Source: CAKZKT01 sp034434235
GTDB taxonomy: Bacteria; Chloroflexota; Anaerolineae; CG2-30-64-16
Assembly: GCA_034434235.1 (NCBI GenBank)
Contig: DAOTZV010000004.1
Location: 1-64,000, forward strand
Length of the DNA stretch: 64,000 bases
Direction: 5' to 3'
In this document: positions 1-10,813 of the stretch, one piece after another
How positions within the stretch are numbered: position 1 is the first letter of the stretch
Layout: each line of letters starts with the position of its first letter
Made by a program: the position numbers and the translations under genes
The notes under the pieces: model-generated
What the model was told of the DNA's origin: nothing
Databases searched by the model: none
What the model saw: only the letters and a program-made list of their open reading frames with translations

Positions 1-1898
<1,898 letters not shown>

Positions 1899-1936
1899 GG
1901 CGCTTCGGTTCCTCTCAATCGTGTCCAGGCGGTAAG

Positions 1937-2107
1937 TCAGCCAGCCGGTGAGATCCGCATCTCGGCTGGCGTCTGGACGTCCGGGGGCAAATTGCCGATC
2001 AATGCGGTCAGCGTGTGCCTCCAGGCATCCATTCCCAGTTTTTGGAACAGGGCTTTGATGGCTTTTTCCGCGGCTTGCTGGGCGGCAAAACAGCTCCATC
2101 AGGCTTC
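1937..2107 (-). pseudogene. HEPN-domain gene remnant
   Basis: Reading the minus strand down from 2107 gives Asn-Glu-Ala, a TGA stop (2099-2101), then WSCFAAQQAAEKAIKALF and about 35 more residues to a TGA at 1937. The block CFxAQQAAEKAxKAL followed by a histidine (RHTLTALI) is the hallmark of HEPN proteins, usual partners of MNT nucleotidyltransferases in toxin-antitoxin pairs. There is no start codon in frame that avoids the stop, the N-terminal helix is missing, and no MNT gene is adjacent. It now lies inside the leader of the methyltransferase gene. Seen directly: the motif and the stop. Inference: a decayed HEPN/MNT module. Confidence 0.6.
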
Positions 2108-2110
2108 ATT

Positions 2111-2139
2111 ATTATAGCGGAACAACGCCGTTCGCGCAA
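2111..2139 (-). promoter_or_regulatory. Sigma-70-type promoter for the methyltransferase gene
   Basis: On the minus strand TTGCGC (2134-2139) is followed after 17 bp by a perfect TATAAT (2111-2116). Transcription would start near 2104 and give a leader of about 200 nt containing the HEPN remnant before the methyltransferase ATG at 1898. Confidence 0.6.
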
Positions 2140-2204
2140 TCTGCTGCGAAAACGCACCCCCACCGATTGCCGGGTCGAGTCGAAACGCAACGATTGCGCC
2201 GGCA

Positions 2205-2417
2205 TCACGCCTCCACCACTTTCGGGGTATGGCCCAGCTTGCGCAGGCGGGCCAGCAGCGCGTCGAAGCCGCCAGGCGCCACGATCGCCGCGCACTCCGA
2301 CAGGCGCGTCAGGATCAACTTGCGCGTCTGCGGATCGGCCGCGATTGCGTCGAGCAGGACGCCATCGGCGACCTCAAGCAGGGGAAGGTTTTCGTGCAGA
2401 ATAGGTAGTGTAGCCAT
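2205..2417 (-). CDS. Small hypothetical protein (70 aa)
   Basis: A 70-residue open frame beginning MATLPILHENLPLLEV and ending LRKLGHTPKVVEA. It is leucine- and alanine-rich and likely helical, without signal peptide, membrane segment or cysteines. The reading frame has the usual composition of local genes and it sits on the same strand as the methyltransferase, upstream of that gene's promoter. I do not recognise a family. The ATG at 2417 is preceded by GGGCGG, a poor ribosome site. It could be a real small gene or a remnant like its neighbour. Confidence 0.5.
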   Translation of the reverse strand: MATLPILHENLPLLEVADGVLLDAIAADPQTRKLILTRLSECAAIVAPGGFDALLARLRKLGHTPKVVEA

Positions 2418-2540
2418 TGCCGCCCATTTCGCCCCCGACCCGTTTTTGTGCTATCATATACCCAAACACCCCACGACCGGCCGCATGCCTCAACCGCGGC
2501 CCGGCGTGACGCATCTTGCCCGACCTGGAGACGTACCCCC

Positions 2541-5500
2541 ATGGACGACCGCATCATCCGCATGAAGCTCGACACGATCCGGCGCCGCGCGGCCACGGGC
2601 CGCTGGCCCATCGGCCCGTGGCAGGCGCGCACGGCCGATTTCGTTGCCGTCGGCGAGTATCGCTTCGACGGCGATTGGACCCCATGCGTCGGCGAGGCGT
2701 TTTGGCCCGCGGGCAAAACGGTGTTCATCCGCACGATCGCCGAGACGCCCGCCGACGCGGCCGCCGGCGACCTGTTCATCCAGTTCGACGCCGAAGGGCT
2801 GGAAGGACTGCTGTCGGTGGACGGCCGGCCCTACGCCGGAATTGACGCCAACCATCTGCGCGTGGCCGTCCCGCATGCCGGCCGCCTGGAGCTGGAAGTC
2901 GAGTTCGCCTCGTTGCTCGCCGCGCTCTACCGCCCCGACCTGCGCCGCGAGCGCAGCCGGCTGCGCGAGGTCGCCTTCGTCCAGATAGACCGCGAGAGCG
3001 AGGCCGCCTATTACGACTTCTGGTTCGCCTGGGAGGCCGGCCAACAGGCGCGGGATGCTCGCCGCAAGCAGCTCCTCCAGGCCGCGCTCGAAGACGCGCT
3101 GCTGCTCATAGACCTGACCGCGCCCGAGGACGAGTATCGCCGCCAGGTCGCGGCCGGCCGCGCGCTCCTGGCCGACCGGATCGCCGCCATCGCGCCGGAT
3201 CCCGAGGCCGGCCGCATCTACCTGACCGGCCATTCGCACATTGATACGGCGTGGCTCTGGCCGCTGCGCGAGACGGTGCGCAAATGCGCGCGCACCTTCG
3301 CCACCGCCTGCCGGCTGATGGAACGGTATCCCGACTATCGCTTCTCGTGCTCGCAGCCGCAGCTCTACGCCTACACCAAACGATACTACCCGGCGCTGTA
3401 CGAGGAGATCAAGAAGTGGGTGGCAACCGGCCGCTGGGAATGCACGGGCGGCATGTGGGTCGAATCGGACTGCAACGTGCCTTCAGGCGAGGCGCTCATC
3501 CGCCAGATCCTGCACGGGTTGCGCTTCTTCCGGGAGGAGTTCGGCGCGCGGCCCCACACCTGCTGGTTGCCCGACGTCTTCGGCTACCCGGCGTCGCTGC
3601 CGCAGATCCTGGCCGGCTGCGGTCTGCGCGACTTCTTCACCGTCAAGCTGCACTGGCAGGCGCGCAACGTCTTCCCGGTCAACCTCTTCTGGTGGGAGGG
3701 GATAGACGGCAGCCGCGTGTTGGCCCACATTCCCCGCTTGCGCCATATGTACAACGGCTGGCCCAACCCCGAACAACTGACCATCGCCTGGGAGCAGTTC
3801 GAACAGAAGGCGATCTACGACGAAGTCCTCTTCCCGTTCGGCTTCGGCGACGGCGGCGGCGGCCCGACCGCGGAGATGCTCGAGTTCGCCGCCCGCGCCG
3901 CCGCGTTCCCCGGGTTGCCCGCCACACGGCAAGGCGGCGGCGAAGCCTACTTCGACGAAGTGCGCGCAAGGTGGACACCTAACCCCCCGACCCCCTTCCC
4001 TGCGAGGGAAGGGGGAGAGGTGCTCCCCTCCCCTCTCAGGGGAGGGGCCGGGGGAGAGGTGGCACCTAACCCCCCGGCCCCCTTCCCTACCAGGGAAGGG
4101 GGAGAAGAACTCCCCTCCCCTCTCAGGGGAGGGGCCGGGGGAGAGGTGCTCCCCTCCCCTCTCAGGGGAGGGGCCGGGGGAGAGGTAGGAGGCGCCGGGG
4201 GAGAGGTGGGAGGCGCCGGGGGAGAGGCGCTCCCCACCTGGGTCGGTGAGCTCTATCTGGAGACGCACCGCGGCACCTACACCACCCACGGCGAGATCAA
4301 ACGCGCCAATCGCCAGAACGAGCTGCTGCTGCGCGAGGCCGAGATCGCCGGCTTCATGGCCGAGGCGGCCGGCATGCCGACCGACCTCCGGCCGTTGGAC
4401 GCCGCGTGGGAGAACCTGCTGCTGCTCCAGTTCCACGATATCCTCCCCGGCAGCTCCATCGGCGAGGTGTACCGCGAGGCCGCAGCCGACCACACCCGCA
4501 TCGCGGCGACCGCCCGCGCGGCGCGCGATGCGGCCTGGCGCCATCTGGCCGCCCAGGCGGCCGGCCCGGCCGAGATCGTCGCGTTCAACAGCCTCTCGTG
4601 GCCGCGCGGCGATGTCGCGACCGTTGTCCTGCCCGAGGGCGCGTTGCCGGTCCACATGGGATGCGACTGCGCGCCGGCGCTCGAACTGGTCGCCGCGGAC
4701 GGCCGGCCGCGGCCGGGCCAGGTCGTGCGCCAGGCGGACGGCCAGGTCGAGCTGGCCTTCGCCGCGGAGGGTGTGCCCGCCACCGGCTACGCGGCCTTCG
4801 CGCTGCGCCAGGCGGCCGCGGCCGCCGACTCCAGCCTGCGCATCTCGCCGCGGCTCATCGAGAATCGCTTCTTCAGGATCGAGCTGGACGCCGACGGCTG
4901 CATCGTCCGGCTGCTGGACAGGCGCTATGGCCGCGAGGTGATCCCTGCCGGCCGCCGCGGCAACGAGCTCCAGCTCTTCCAGGATGGCCCCGAACGCGAG
5001 GCGGCCTGGAACATCCACGCCACCTTCGAGAAGCGCCGCTACGCGTGGGACCCCGACGTGACGATCGCGGTGATCGAGGCCGGGCCGGTGCGCGGCGGCG
5101 TCCGCATCACACGGCGCTATCGGACCAGCACCATCGTGCAGGATGTGCTCGTGTACGATCACCTGCCGCGCATTGACTTCGTCACCCAGGCCGACTGGCA
5201 AGAGCGCCAGGTGCTGCTCAAGGCCGCGTTCCCGGTGGCCGTGCGCTCGCCGCGCGCCACGTTCGAGATCCAGTTCGGCGCGGTGGAGCGGCCCACCCAT
5301 CGCAACACCTCCTGGGAGCAGGAGAAGTTCGAGGTGTGCGGCCACCGTTGGGCCGACCTCTCGGAGCCGGGCTACGGCGTCAGCCTGCTGAACGACTGCA
5401 AGTACGGCTACGACGTGCGCGACAACGTGCTGCGACTGACGCTGTTGCGCGGCCCCGAATCGCCCGACCCGGACGCCGACCGCGGCCATCACCGCTTCAC

Positions 5501-5924
5501 CTACGCGCTCTACCCGCACGCCGGCGATTGGACGCAGGCCGACACCGTGCGCCGGGGCTGGGAGCTGAACGTGCCGGTGGTCTGCATCGCGACCGACCAC
5601 CGACCGACGGCCGACGACCGACCGACGACGGCCCGGGCCGCATCGTTCCTCCAGGTGGAGGGCCCGGCAGTGCTCGAGGCCATCAAGCCGGCCGAGGACG
5701 GCGACGGCTGGATCGTGCGCCTGTATGAGCCGCACGGCGGCCGCGGCACGGTCACGCTGCGCTCGGAACGGCCCTGGCGCGAGATCGTCTCCTGTAACCT
5801 GGTCGAGGAGAATGCCGGTCCGATCGCGGCCGCCGGCCAGATCGCGACGTTGCCGATCCGGCCGTTCGAGATCGTCGCGCTGCGGATGCGGTTTGGCCAT
5901 TCAGGGCAACTTCGGGTATCATAG
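2541..5924 (+). CDS. Alpha-mannosidase, glycoside hydrolase family 38
   Basis: Zinc-dependent retaining alpha-mannosidase of 1127 residues. The catalytic domain has the zinc site HSHID (residues 231-235, followed by TAWLWPLRE) and the nucleophile aspartate in WLPDVFGY (Asp near 345); the family sequence GELYLETHRGTYTT follows an unusual insertion. Residues about 480-563 (DNA 3978-4230) are low-complexity copies of a dispersed palindromic repeat, in frame and out of place in a GH38 fold. A second short low-complexity run, HRPTADDRPTTAR, lies near DNA 5597-5640. The start ATG at 2541 is chosen because the family begins there and GGAG lies upstream; the frame is open further upstream. No signal peptide, so probably cytoplasmic, acting on imported oligosaccharides. 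Confidence 0.9.
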   Translation: MDDRIIRMKLDTIRRRAATGRWPIGPWQARTADFVAVGEYRFDGDWTPCVGEAFWPAGKTVFIRTIAETPADAAAGDLFIQFDAEGLEGLLSVDGRPYAGIDANHLRVAVPHAGRLELEVEFASLLAALYRPDLRRERSRLREVAFVQIDRESEAAYYDFWFAWEAGQQARDARRKQLLQAALEDALLLIDLTAPEDEYRRQVAAGRALLADRIAAIAPDPEAGRIYLTGHSHIDTAWLWPLRETVRKCARTFATACRLMERYPDYRFSCSQPQLYAYTKRYYPALYEEIKKWVATGRWECTGGMWVESDCNVPSGEALIRQILHGLRFFREEFGARPHTCWLPDVFGYPASLPQILAGCGLRDFFTVKLHWQARNVFPVNLFWWEGIDGSRVLAHIPRLRHMYNGWPNPEQLTIAWEQFEQKAIYDEVLFPFGFGDGGGGPTAEMLEFAARAAAFPGLPATRQGGGEAYFDEVRARWTPNPPTPFPAREGGEVLPSPLRGGAGGEVAPNPPAPFPTREGGEELPSPLRGGAGGEVLPSPLRGGAGGEVGGAGGEVGGAGGEALPTWVGELYLETHRGTYTTHGEIKRANRQNELLLREAEIAGFMAEAAGMPTDLRPLDAAWENLLLLQFHDILPGSSIGEVYREAAADHTRIAATARAARDAAWRHLAAQAAGPAEIVAFNSLSWPRGDVATVVLPEGALPVHMGCDCAPALELVAADGRPRPGQVVRQADGQVELAFAAEGVPATGYAAFALRQAAAAADSSLRISPRLIENRFFRIELDADGCIVRLLDRRYGREVIPAGRRGNELQLFQDGPEREAAWNIHATFEKRRYAWDPDVTIAVIEAGPVRGGVRITRRYRTSTIVQDVLVYDHLPRIDFVTQADWQERQVLLKAAFPVAVRSPRATFEIQFGAVERPTHRNTSWEQEKFEVCGHRWADLSEPGYGVSLLNDCKYGYDVRDNVLRLTLLRGPESPDPDADRGHHRFTYALYPHAGDWTQADTVRRGWELNVPVVCIATDHRPTADDRPTTARAASFLQVEGPAVLEAIKPAEDGDGWIVRLYEPHGGRGTVTLRSERPWREIVSCNLVEENAGPIAAAGQIATLPIRPFEIVALRMRFGHSGQLRVS
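3978..4230 (+). repeat. In-frame palindromic repeat block inside the GH38 gene
   Basis: Two alternating units. Unit A has a perfect 11-bp inverted repeat, CCCCCTTCCCT/GCG/AGGGAAGGGGG at 3991-4015, and a variant near 4079-4100. Unit B has a 10-bp inverted repeat, CCCCTCCCCT/CTC/AGGGGAGGGG at 4025-4047, and is present three times; two truncated copies (GGAGGCGCCGGGGGAGAGG) follow to 4230. The block is a whole number of codons and adds about 84 residues rich in Pro, Gly and Glu to the enzyme. Confidence 0.85.
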
Positions 5925-5945
5925 AACTCAAAAAACGAGGAGTCC

Positions 5946-6437
5946 GTGTCGGCAACGGTGAACGATGAGATGTCCGTCAAGCCCACGTGGCGAGACGCCC
6001 TGGCCTATCTGCTGGCCTACGTGATCTGGATCGCGCTCAGCGCGCTGAGCGCGATCCTGTTGGTCATGGTCAAATCGGCAAGCACGCCGCTGATCGCGAT
6101 CCTCTTGCTGCGCAACCCGTACTACCGCCTGCATACCGTTGAGCTGCGCGGGGTGGTCAACACCTTCGACCGCACCGCGCTGATCATCCTGGCGATCCTC
6201 TGGGTCGTCTACATCTTCTGGCTGGAGGAGCGATGCCGCGGGAGCATCCAGGATGCGCGCGAGCAGCGGATGCGAGCGCTGTTGCTCGACGAGGGCCGGT
6301 CGGCGGCCGAGACCGGACTGCAGCGCTGGAACTTGCAGCTCCTGGTGCCCCGCCTCCGCACCGCGCTCCTCTTCCCGGCCGTGGCCCTGGGCGTTTACGT
6401 GGTGTTGCAGGGCCTTTCGGGGCTGCTGGCGCATTGA
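5946..6437 (+). CDS. Small membrane protein upstream of ABC exporter
   Basis: A 163-residue protein with three predicted membrane segments (roughly 18-45, 75-93 and 138-160), a charged stretch EERCRGSIQDAREQRMR between the second and third, and no family I recognise. The GTG at 5946 is chosen because AGGAG (5938-5942) lies just upstream, with the ATGs at 5967 and 5973 less well placed. It ends 36 bp before the first exporter gene and is probably cotranscribed with it. Confidence 0.75.
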   Translation: MSATVNDEMSVKPTWRDALAYLLAYVIWIALSALSAILLVMVKSASTPLIAILLLRNPYYRLHTVELRGVVNTFDRTALIILAILWVVYIFWLEERCRGSIQDAREQRMRALLLDEGRSAAETGLQRWNLQLLVPRLRTALLFPAVALGVYVVLQGLSGLLAH

Positions 6438-6473
6438 CCTTGATCCCCCGATGAGGAGAAAGCCCGTCGCATC

Positions 6474-8267
6474 ATGACGATTGCTCTGTCCCCCGCCGCG
6501 CGCAAGCGCGAGTTTCGCCTCGAGGACGAATACCACTACAACCGCGCCGGCCCGGTGCGTTGGATCATCTCCCACGCGGCGCGCTATCCGCTCTTTCCGG
6601 TCATCGCGGTCGTGGCCGCGGTGGCCAACAACTACGCGTACAGCTCCATCCAACTGCTCATCGGCCGGGCCTACAACCTGATCACGGCGACGGGCTGGGC
6701 GCCGGCCGCGCTGGCCGGGCTGGCGCTCGGCGTGGCGGCCGCGGCCCTGGCGCAGGGGATCACCGGCCTGGCGCGCAACTATGCGTTCGAGTTCCTGGCC
6801 CAACGGGTCGAACGGGACGCCCGCGATGAGCTGTACGTCAGCCTGTTGGGCAAGAGCCAGACGTTCCACGGCCGCCAACGCATCGGCGACATCATGGCGC
6901 GCGCCACCAACGACGTGCGCTTCCTCAACCTGCTCTTCGCGCCCGCGCTGATGCTCCTGCTCGATTCGGGCATGGCGATCGTCGTGCCGCTCTTCGTCAT
7001 CGCCAGCCTGAACATCCGCCTGCTCCTCGTGCCGGGCCTCTTTCTGATCGCACTCGCGATCACCGTGTGGGACTACAACCGCCGGCTCAACCCCGTCAGC
7101 CAGGCGCTGCGCGAGCAGTTCGGCGCGCTGAACGCCGGCCTGGCCGAGGCGATCTCCGGCATCGAGGTCGTCAAGGCGAACGTGCGCGAGCGCTACGAAT
7201 GGGACAAGTTCGTGGGCAACGCGAGGCGCTACCGCGATCTCTTCATCCGCCAGGGCCGCATCCAGGCGCTCTACCTGCCCACCCTGGCCTTCGCGGTGGC
7301 CTGGGCCGCGGCGTTCCTCTACGGCGCGCTCCTCTGGCGCGCGGGCGAGATCAACGCCGGCCAGCTGATTGCCTACATCGGGCTGGTGGGCACGCTGCGC
7401 TTCCCAACCTTTATGTCAATCTGGATCTTCAACCTGATCCAGATGGGGGTTGCCAGCGCGCGCCGCATCCTGGAGACGATCAACACCGAGACGGAGCTGG
7501 ACGAGAACGTCGGCGGCTACGCGGCGCCGATGCGCGGGGAAGTGGTGTTCGAGCACGTCAGCTTCAGCTACGACCCCAACGCGGCCGACAGCCGCCCCGT
7601 CCTCAAGGACATCAGCTTCCGGGCCGCGGCCGGCGAGACGATCGCCATCGTCGGCCAGACCGGCTCGGGCAAGACCACCCTCACCCGGCTCATCAACCGC
7701 ATCTTCGATGCGACCGGCGGCCGCGTGCTGGTGGATGGCGTGGACGTGCGGGATTGGAGCCTGGAGTCGCTCCGTTCGCAGATCTCGACCATCGAGCAGG
7801 ATCCGTTTCTCTTCTCGCGCACCATCGCGGAGAACATCGCGTTCGGCTGCGCCGACGCCACCCAGGAGATGATCGAGGAGGCTGCCAAAGCCGCGCAGGC
7901 GCACGACTTCATCATGGCTTTTCGCGACGGCTACGCCACCGAGGTCGGCGAGCGGGGCGAGATGCTCTCGGGCGGGCAACGCCAGCGCATCGCCATCGCC
8001 CGCGCCTTCCTCACCGACCCGCGCATCCTGATCCTCGACGACAGCACCAGCGCCATTGACAGCGCCACCGAGGACCAGATCCAGCGCGCCATGCGGCGGA
8101 TCAGCCGGTCGCGCACGACCTTCCTGATCACCCATCGGCTCAGCCAGATCCGCTGGGCCGACCGCATCCTGGTGCTCCGCCGCGGCGAGCTGGTGGATCA
8201 GGGCACGCACGAGGAGCTGATGGCGCGCAGCGCGGACTACCGGCGCATCTTTGCGCGCTACGACTGA
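6474..8267 (+). CDS. ABC exporter, fused permease/ATPase, first subunit (degenerate site)
   Basis: A 597-residue half-transporter of the multidrug/lipid exporter type: six membrane helices in the N-terminal half (about 30-330), then an ATPase with Walker A GQTGSGKTT (near 395), signature LSGGQRQR (near 500) and H-loop ITHRLS. After Walker B the residue is aspartate (LILDDSTSAID) in place of the usual catalytic glutamate. That is typical of the degenerate member of heterodimeric exporters such as TM287 of TM287/288. The ATG at 6474 has GAGGAG upstream. It should pair with the next gene. Confidence 0.92.
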   Translation: MTIALSPAARKREFRLEDEYHYNRAGPVRWIISHAARYPLFPVIAVVAAVANNYAYSSIQLLIGRAYNLITATGWAPAALAGLALGVAAAALAQGITGLARNYAFEFLAQRVERDARDELYVSLLGKSQTFHGRQRIGDIMARATNDVRFLNLLFAPALMLLLDSGMAIVVPLFVIASLNIRLLLVPGLFLIALAITVWDYNRRLNPVSQALREQFGALNAGLAEAISGIEVVKANVRERYEWDKFVGNARRYRDLFIRQGRIQALYLPTLAFAVAWAAAFLYGALLWRAGEINAGQLIAYIGLVGTLRFPTFMSIWIFNLIQMGVASARRILETINTETELDENVGGYAAPMRGEVVFEHVSFSYDPNAADSRPVLKDISFRAAAGETIAIVGQTGSGKTTLTRLINRIFDATGGRVLVDGVDVRDWSLESLRSQISTIEQDPFLFSRTIAENIAFGCADATQEMIEEAAKAAQAHDFIMAFRDGYATEVGERGEMLSGGQRQRIAIARAFLTDPRILILDDSTSAIDSATEDQIQRAMRRISRSRTTFLITHRLSQIRWADRILVLRRGELVDQGTHEELMARSADYRRIFARYD

Positions 8268-8310
8268 CCACCGACAACCGATCACTGACCACTGAGAACT
8301 GACCACTGCC
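8268..8310. repeat. Low-complexity CCGACAACCGATCACTGACC spacer
   Basis: The 43-bp gap between the two exporter genes is a degenerate run of ACCGAC, ACTGACC and GAGAACTGACC units. A similar CGACCGACC pattern is translated near 5590-5635 in the alpha-mannosidase. It looks like spread of a simple repeat; no ribosome site is visible before the ATG at 8311. Confidence 0.5.
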
Positions 8311-10182
8311 ATGGGCTTCATCCTCGACGGCCTCGACACCGAGGCATACGACCGCAACTACAGCGACCGCGAGCTGATCCGCCGGCTGCTGGGCTACTTC
8401 GCGCCCCACCGCGGCAAGATGCTCCTGGTGGCGGTCGCCATCTCGCTCAACTCGCTGGCCGGCGCGGCCGGGCCGGTGGTGCTCGGCCGCGGCATTGATT
8501 TGTTGACGCACGACAAAGGCACCGGCCTGATGGTGATCCTGGCCGGCCTCATCCTCGGCCTGGGCGCGCTGGCGTGGGGCTTCAACTTCATCCAGCAGTG
8601 GTTCTCGGCCCAGGTGGTGGGCAACGTCGTGCTGAAGATCCGCGAAGACGTCTTCGCAGCGACGATCCGCCACGATCTGTCGTTCTTCGACGAGTTCGAA
8701 TCGGGCAAGATCGTCAGCCGGGTCACGTCCGACACGCAGGACCTGTCCGACGTGGTCACGTTGACCACCAACCTGCTCAGCATGACCCTGCTGGTCGTGA
8801 TCCTGGCGGCCTATCTCTTCAGCATCAGCGTGCAGTTGACGCTGATCCTGCTGGCGATGGCGCCGGTGGCCGTGGCGGTGGCGCTCAGCTTCCGCCGCGT
8901 CGCCCGCCAGGTGACCCAGCGCGCCAAGCGCGTGACGGCCAAGATCAACGCGCAGATCCAGGAATCGGTCAGCGGGATCATGGTGGCGAAGAGCTTCCGG
9001 CAGGAGCGCGCCATCTACAACATCTTTGCGGCCAACAACCGGCAGGCGTACGCGGTCGGACTGCGCCGCGGCCTCACCTTCGACAGCATCTTCCCGATCC
9101 TCAGCATCTGTTCGGGGCTGGGGGTGGCCGCGCTGGTCTATTTCGGCGGACTGGCCGCGCGGGCCGGGAGCGTTACTCCGGGCCAATGGTACCTCTTCAT
9201 GCAATCGGTCGGCTTCTTCTGGTGGCCGCTGATCAACATCGCCTCCTTCTGGAGCCAGTTTCAGGACGGCCTGGCGGCCGCCGAGCGCGTCTTTGCGTTG
9301 ATGGACGCCGAGCCGAAGGTGAAGCAGATCGCGGCCGAACCGGTCGGCCGGCTGGAAGGGCGCATCGAGTTCCGCCATCTGCGCTTCGGCTATGTGCCGG
9401 CCGGGGCCGCGGAACAGACCTCCCGCAGCGCGGAGTCCCGTTCGGGCGAGGTCGTGTTGCCCGATTTCTCGCTGACGATCCGGCCGCACGAGACGGTGGC
9501 GCTGGTGGGGCACACCGGCGCGGGCAAGAGCAGCGTCGCCAGGCTCATCAGCCGCTTCTACGAGTTCCAGGACGGCGAGCTGCTGGTTGACGGCCGCGAC
9601 ATCCGCACCCTGGACCTGGCCGACTATCGCCGGCAGATCGGCCTGGTGCCGCAAGAGCCGTTCCTCTTCTCCGGCAGCGTGCTGGAGAACATCCGCTACG
9701 GCCTGCCCGGCGCGACCGACGAGCAAGTGTGCGCCGCGGCCGAGCGGATCGCCGGCGGCGACTGGCTGGCCGACCTGCCGAACGGCCTCGACACCGACGT
9801 GGGCGAGCGCGGCGCGAACCTCTCGATGGGCCAGCGCCAGCTCGTCGCGCTGGCGCGCGTCCTGCTCAAGGACCCGGCCATCCTGATTCTGGACGAGGCC
9901 ACCGCCAGCGTGGATCCCTTCACCGAGGCGCAGATCCAGGAAGGGCTGGAGACGGTGATGGCCGACCGCACCGCGGTCGTCATCGCGCATCGCCTGTCCA
10001 CCGTCAAACACGCCGACCGGATCATCGTCATGAAGGAAGGGCGGATCATCGAAGAGGGGACGCACGAAGCGCTGCTGGCGCGCGGCGGCCACTACGCGGA
10101 GCTCTACAACACCTACTTCCGGCATCAGTCGCTCGAATACGTCGAGCTGTTCCGTCGCGAGCCGGCCGACGCGCGGCTGTGA
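8311..10182 (+). CDS. ABC exporter, fused permease/ATPase, second subunit (canonical site)
   Basis: A 623-residue half-transporter: six membrane helices (about 35-330), Walker A GHTGAGKSS (near 400), Walker B with catalytic glutamate (LILDEATASVD), and H-loop IAHRLS. The signature is LSMGQRQ, not LSGGQRQ. With the Asp in the Walker B region of the preceding subunit this gives one degenerate ATP site (first subunit Walker motifs plus this signature) and one canonical site, the known arrangement of heterodimeric exporters. Substrate cannot be told from sequence. An Arg/Ser-rich insertion (AEQTSRSAESRSGEV) sits early in the ATPase domain. Confidence 0.92.
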   Translation: MGFILDGLDTEAYDRNYSDRELIRRLLGYFAPHRGKMLLVAVAISLNSLAGAAGPVVLGRGIDLLTHDKGTGLMVILAGLILGLGALAWGFNFIQQWFSAQVVGNVVLKIREDVFAATIRHDLSFFDEFESGKIVSRVTSDTQDLSDVVTLTTNLLSMTLLVVILAAYLFSISVQLTLILLAMAPVAVAVALSFRRVARQVTQRAKRVTAKINAQIQESVSGIMVAKSFRQERAIYNIFAANNRQAYAVGLRRGLTFDSIFPILSICSGLGVAALVYFGGLAARAGSVTPGQWYLFMQSVGFFWWPLINIASFWSQFQDGLAAAERVFALMDAEPKVKQIAAEPVGRLEGRIEFRHLRFGYVPAGAAEQTSRSAESRSGEVVLPDFSLTIRPHETVALVGHTGAGKSSVARLISRFYEFQDGELLVDGRDIRTLDLADYRRQIGLVPQEPFLFSGSVLENIRYGLPGATDEQVCAAAERIAGGDWLADLPNGLDTDVGERGANLSMGQRQLVALARVLLKDPAILILDEATASVDPFTEAQIQEGLETVMADRTAVVIAHRLSTVKHADRIIVMKEGRIIEEGTHEALLARGGHYAELYNTYFRHQSLEYVELFRREPADARL

Positions 10183-10235
10183 GATTCGCTCCAGAGGCGC
10201 AGAGACACTCTCCGAGACTTTCGGACCAAACACGC

Positions 10236-10264
10236 TTGTGAGAGCCTCCGTAATGTGCTATACT
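10236..10264 (+). promoter_or_regulatory. Promoter of the PIN/antitoxin pair
   Basis: TTGTGA (10236-10241), 17 bp, TATACT (10259-10264). Transcription would start near 10271, about 27 nt before the PIN gene ATG. Confidence 0.55.
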
Positions 10265-10297
10265 TGAGATATCGGTCAAACGTGACAAGGTATACCG

Positions 10298-10813
10298 ATG
10301 GCCGGAAGCAAAATGAAGATTTCGATGCCTTTGCGTGTATACGTTGATACATCCGTGTTCGGCGGCTACTTCGACGAAGAGTTTTCTACCGCTTCACGCC
10401 GATTTTTCGATGCTGTTTTCGCCGGTCGAGTTGTCGTTTTAGTTTCCGAAACGCTTGTCGCTGAGTTAGTACGCGCACCTGAACCCGTTCAAGATCTGTT
10501 GAGCCAAACTGTTCGCGCCCGGATCGAGCAGCTCGTCCTAACGCCGGAGGCCATTGCGCTACGAGATGCCTACGTGAGAAACGGAGTGATCACACAAAAG
10601 TATGCTAACGATGCGCTTCACGTGGCGCAGGCCACTCTGGCGCGCGCAGACGTGATCTCTTCGTGGAATTTCAAGCATCTGGTCAATCCAGAACGCATTA
10701 GAGAGTTTAACGGAGTCAATCTGGCGCGAGGATACGGATTGATTGTTGTTATGACGCCTGCAGAACTCATCAGAGTTATAGAGGTGACCGACAATGAACC
10801 AGATAACAGTTGA
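10298..10813 (+). CDS. PIN-domain protein, probable VapC-like toxin
   Basis: A 171-residue PIN-fold ribonuclease-like protein. The first acidic residue is in YVDTSVFGGYF (Asp 17 or so), a second acidic residue in ETLVAELV, and later acidic positions in NDALHVAQATLARADV and SWNFKHLVN, the usual PIN pattern. Such proteins cleave RNA and are toxins when paired with an antitoxin; the adjacent overlapping gene fits that. AAGG lies 7 nt before the ATG at 10298. G+C is lower than the surroundings (48% in 10381-10440, counted by hand), suggesting a mobile origin. The toxin precedes the antitoxin, the reverse of the common order. Confidence 0.8.
   Translation: MAGSKMKISMPLRVYVDTSVFGGYFDEEFSTASRRFFDAVFAGRVVVLVSETLVAELVRAPEPVQDLLSQTVRARIEQLVLTPEAIALRDAYVRNGVITQKYANDALHVAQATLARADVISSWNFKHLVNPERIREFNGVNLARGYGLIVVMTPAELIRVIEVTDNEPDNS

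Noticed and set aside
3978..4230. Frameshift or assembly break in the alpha-mannosidase
   Set aside because: The frame remains open through the repeats and the family sequence resumes in the same frame.
3483..5900. Very long open frame on the minus strand opposite the alpha-mannosidase
   Set aside because: It is a shadow of the GC-rich GH38 gene; the protein is a biased Arg/Gly/Ala/Asp mix with no motif, while the plus strand has clear family motifs.
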